NCBI GenBank assembly: GCA_019359395.1 | Contig: JAHHHK010000033.1 | Coordinates: 1-64,000, forward strand | DNA: 64,000 nt | Reading direction: 5' to 3' | DNA from: Komarekiella atlantica HA4396-MV6 | GTDB lineage: Bacteria; Cyanobacteriota; Cyanobacteriia; Cyanobacteriales; Nostocaceae | Shown here: positions 61,720-64,000 of the stretch, piece by piece | How positions within the stretch are numbered: the stretch's first letter is position 1 | How the letters are laid out: every line of letters begins with the position of its first letter | The notes under the pieces: model-generated | Told to the model about the DNA's origin: nothing | The model's database searches: none | Seen by the model: only the letters and a program-made list of their open reading frames with translations | Position numbers and translations under genes: made by a program

Positions 61720-62778
61720 TCACCCCAAATCAACTTGATTCTTCATCAACCTTTGCACGCTCACTAAAGCCCGATTCAATTCATAATTCCGCCTCTGGTG
61801 ATTCTGCAAATACGCTTGCTGTTCTTCCTCAATCATCTGCACATCTTGAACCACCAAACCATCAAGTAACTTTTGTGCTGCACCAAATAAACTATTTTTC
61901 ACAAACCGCCGAAACCACACGGGTAATTTATGCAATCGCCAAAAGGCATTTAATGAGGTGAAATGAATCAAATAAGCTTTAGTCTGTGTTTGATTCACCG
62001 GACATACTAAACAGTAGATTTTAAAATCTTTTCCCAATGTAGAAATCCAGTGCGGATAAATATAACTCACATCCAAGGGTTCAAGGTGCAACCGCCGCAA
62101 AGCTGGAATAAATAACTGGGATATAGACCATATTTTATCTATTTTATAATAACTTTGTGCTTGATAATGAGCATCTACACGGTTATTATCTTCGTCAATA
62201 TCTTGTAGTGATGCTTCTGCCCAAGCTTGTAAATCCTGATGTAAATGTCCGTGATACATATCCATCAGATTTTCAATTAAATAAGAATAATGAGCCTTAC
62301 AATTAATAACTGAAACTGTCGCAATATAATTTAGATGTTCCCACTCTGGTAATCCTAAAAGTTCTACAGATGGTTCTACATCTCCAGGAAATAGCCAGAT
62401 AAAACCGTCTTGTTCTTTAACTGGGTAACGGCGAATTTTGCAATTTGGGAGTTTTTGATTTTCTGCTAAGTAGGGAACCTCTGCACATTCACCCGATGAA
62501 TTAAAGCGCCAACCGTGATACGCACATTCCAATTCATTGCCCATAACTTGTCCATGACTCAGTTTAACTTGACGATGGGGACAGCGGTCTTCTAAAGCGT
62601 GGATTTTTCCTGTACTATCTCGATAAAGTGCGATCGCTTGCTGCCAAATTGTCACACCCACAGGCTTATTTGTAACCTCAGTGCTTAATACAACCACATA
62701 CCAGTGATTCAGGTTAATACCCAACTGGCGGACATCACTATTTTGCAGGGCTTGGGAAACAGAGGACATATCGCGCAT
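61720..62778 (-). CDS. Rieske [2Fe-2S] oxygenase
   Basis: A 352-residue Rieske non-heme iron oxygenase. The Rieske centre is complete: Cys66-Pro-His68 in DRCPHRQVKLSHG and Cys85/His88 in CAYHGW. The mononuclear iron site is visible as the ENLMDMYHGHLHQD region (His-His ligands) near residue 170. C-terminal helices follow. The layout recalls the PaO/TIC55/choline-monooxygenase group (chlorophyll-breakdown relatives in plants), common in cyanobacteria. Substrate and electron donor are unknown. It stands alone on its strand. Confidence 0.92.
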   Translation of the reverse strand: MRDMSSVSQALQNSDVRQLGINLNHWYVVVLSTEVTNKPVGVTIWQQAIALYRDSTGKIHALEDRCPHRQVKLSHGQVMGNELECAYHGWRFNSSGECAEVPYLAENQKLPNCKIRRYPVKEQDGFIWLFPGDVEPSVELLGLPEWEHLNYIATVSVINCKAHYSYLIENLMDMYHGHLHQDLQAWAEASLQDIDEDNNRVDAHYQAQSYYKIDKIWSISQLFIPALRRLHLEPLDVSYIYPHWISTLGKDFKIYCLVCPVNQTQTKAYLIHFTSLNAFWRLHKLPVWFRRFVKNSLFGAAQKLLDGLVVQDVQMIEEEQQAYLQNHQRRNYELNRALVSVQRLMKNQVDLG

Positions 62779-63018
62779 CCTTTTCGGCGTTAAACTTTAA
62801 ATATGCTGTTCTTTGTCTGTAGGTTAGGTGCAGTCAAAGATATATTAGAAATAATTTATCCCTTGAATGGTGGTAACATTTTTAACCATAATTTGCTCTG
62901 CACTCGATTTGCATAACTGATGATCAGACTATCACTTAAGGAAGCTAAAACTAAGCGTCCCCACAAGCTATAAAGTATGTGTAGATAAAACAGTGAGTAT
63001 TTTGAGCCAAAAATCTGT

Positions 63019-63498
63019 ATGACAAGCTACCAAGAAACCCAAACTAACAACCAGTTGGTTAATCAGCTAATCGCTGAGACAACGAGCATGAACCATGTAG
63101 AAGTAATTGAAAATGTCATTGACTCTCTAGAACAAGATGACAGTGCAATGGTTAGTCACACCCCAGAGGGTGGTTATCTTTGGAAGTTTAAGTACGGCAG
63201 CGTAGAAGTATTTGTACAACTTACTGGGAAAAGCGATGAAGACACCATCACAGTTTGGTCGGTGGTGCTTCAGTTACCTGCTAAAGATGAACCCAGGTTA
63301 ATGCGATATCTGTTGGAATTGAACTGCTCTAGCACCCTTGAAGCCCGATTTGGGATTATTGAAAATCGCATAGTTGTCATCTCGACACGTACTTTAGCTG
63401 AGTTGTCTCCTGGCGAAGTCTCTCGGTTGATTACCATTGTGGCAACGATCGCAGATGACAACGATGAAGCTTTACAATCTGAGTACGGTGCGGCTTAA
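63019..63498 (+). CDS. YbjN domain-containing protein
   Basis: A 159-residue soluble acidic protein, mainly one YbjN-type domain (chaperone-like fold related to type III secretion chaperones). Recognisable parts are VEVIENVIDSLEQDD, GGYLWKFKYGSVEVFVQLTG, PRLMRYLLELNC and the end IVATIADDNDEAL. Cyanobacterial members are conserved but without a clear function. It is followed by a plus-strand lipoate-ligase-like gene after 60 bases, so they may be co-transcribed. Confidence 0.88.
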   Translation: MTSYQETQTNNQLVNQLIAETTSMNHVEVIENVIDSLEQDDSAMVSHTPEGGYLWKFKYGSVEVFVQLTGKSDEDTITVWSVVLQLPAKDEPRLMRYLLELNCSSTLEARFGIIENRIVVISTRTLAELSPGEVSRLITIVATIADDNDEALQSEYGAA

Positions 63499-63558
63499 GC
63501 AACGCGACTAGCTCAACTTTTCAAGACGGATTTTTTAAATAGGAGTCTGCTGCATCTA

Positions 63559-64000
63559 ATGCATAGCAAGCAGGTTTGGCGACTAATTCCGATGCTAGAA
63601 GCCACTGGCAATGTGCAGATGGGAATCGACCGTTGGTTACTAGAACAGTACCATTCGGGAAAGTATCCTCCAACTCTGCGCTTTTATACTTGGTCGCCAC
63701 CCGCCATTTCTCTCGGCTATCATCAACGTCAATATCCTGAATATTGGCAAAATTTGACTTGGCAAGGCGAAAAACTGGATTTGGTGCGGCGTCCTACCGG
63801 TGGACGCGCAGTTTTGCATCAAGGTGATTTAACTTACGCCGTCATTACATCTGGATTGATGGGTAGTCGCCTCCAGGTATACGAAAAAATTTGTGAGTTT
63901 TTGATTCAAGGGTGGCGATCGCTCGGCGTAGAATTACATTACGGTATGGCTGGGCGAGGCTATATCCACAACCCTAATTGTTTTGGTACTGCGACTGGTG
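63559..64000 (+). CDS. Lipoate-protein ligase family protein (3' end beyond window)
   Basis: The first 147 codons of a biotin/lipoate-ligase fold protein. MHSKQVWRLIPMLEATGNVQ leads to the typical ATG..NMAxD-like start (here MGIDRWLLEQYHSG). TWSPPAISLGYHQRQ and LVRRPTGGRAVLHQGDLTYA contain the RRxxGGGxV/HxGxLxY substrate-binding motif (here RRPTGGRAVLHQGDL). It should transfer lipoate or octanoate to carrier proteins or be a related ligase. The gene runs off the right edge. The ATG at 63559 is chosen as the first start after a weak ribosome site. Confidence 0.9.
   Translation, partial: MHSKQVWRLIPMLEATGNVQMGIDRWLLEQYHSGKYPPTLRFYTWSPPAISLGYHQRQYPEYWQNLTWQGEKLDLVRRPTGGRAVLHQGDLTYAVITSGLMGSRLQVYEKICEFLIQGWRSLGVELHYGMAGRGYIHNPNCFGTATG

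Overview
The window comes from a filamentous, heterocyst-forming type cyanobacterium, most like Nostoc. The evidence is the psbA (photosystem II D1) 3' end at the left edge, a Ycf66 family gene, a DUF2555 gene, very frequent GCGATCGC (HIP1) octamers, and several families of short interspersed hairpin repeats typical of Nostoc genomes. Gene density, lack of transposases and the housekeeping genes (psbA, amt, coaBC, ileS, gnd) point to chromosome rather than plasmid. No tRNA, rRNA, CRISPR array or intact insertion sequence was found.

Layout. 0-9 kb: the psbA end, then a minus-strand block holding three double-glycine bacteriocin-type precursors, a C39-peptidase ABC exporter, an HlyD adaptor, a degenerate histidine-kinase-like protein, a LuxR-type response regulator and a CHASE2 sensor kinase. 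9-12 kb: a long gene-poor stretch and an ammonium transporter. 12-25 kb: an exopolysaccharide-type module with a predicted outer-membrane beta-barrel, three DUF3131 domains in two secreted proteins, a cellulose-synthase-like GT2 and a PIG-L deacetylase, followed by a partner-switching set (STAS protein, PP2C response regulator, RsbW-like kinase). 25-36 kb: mixed metabolic genes including a selenium-binding protein, tandem NIL domains, a GHL10 glycosidase, an M50 protease, coaBC and DUF2555. 36-43.5 kb: a glycosyltransferase and methyltransferase cluster.

43.6-48 kb holds the most unusual content. It is a three-gene minus-strand operon of (i) a ParA ATPase fused to an N-terminal PD-(D/E)XK domain of the type I restriction HsdR type, (ii) a ParB-like protein with a changed GERR-type motif and a possible helix-hairpin-helix C-terminus, and (iii) a tail-anchored membrane protein whose N-terminal winged helix matches the Z-DNA/Z-RNA-binding Z-alpha signature. 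A separate ParA gene is divergent across a 505-base region rich in palindromes. This set is the best candidate here for an undescribed system.

48-64 kb: ileS (with an apparent in-frame repeat insertion in its editing domain), two PIN-type toxin-antitoxin pairs, ycf66, gnd, a Ser/Thr kinase, a membrane protein, an MFS pseudogene made by an internal deletion, a PEP-CTERM protein, an RTX-type calcium-binding protein with a long internal duplication, a Rieske oxygenase, a YbjN protein and the start of a lipoate-ligase-family gene cut by the right edge. All function calls rest on motifs and remembered family resemblance read by eye; no database search was run.
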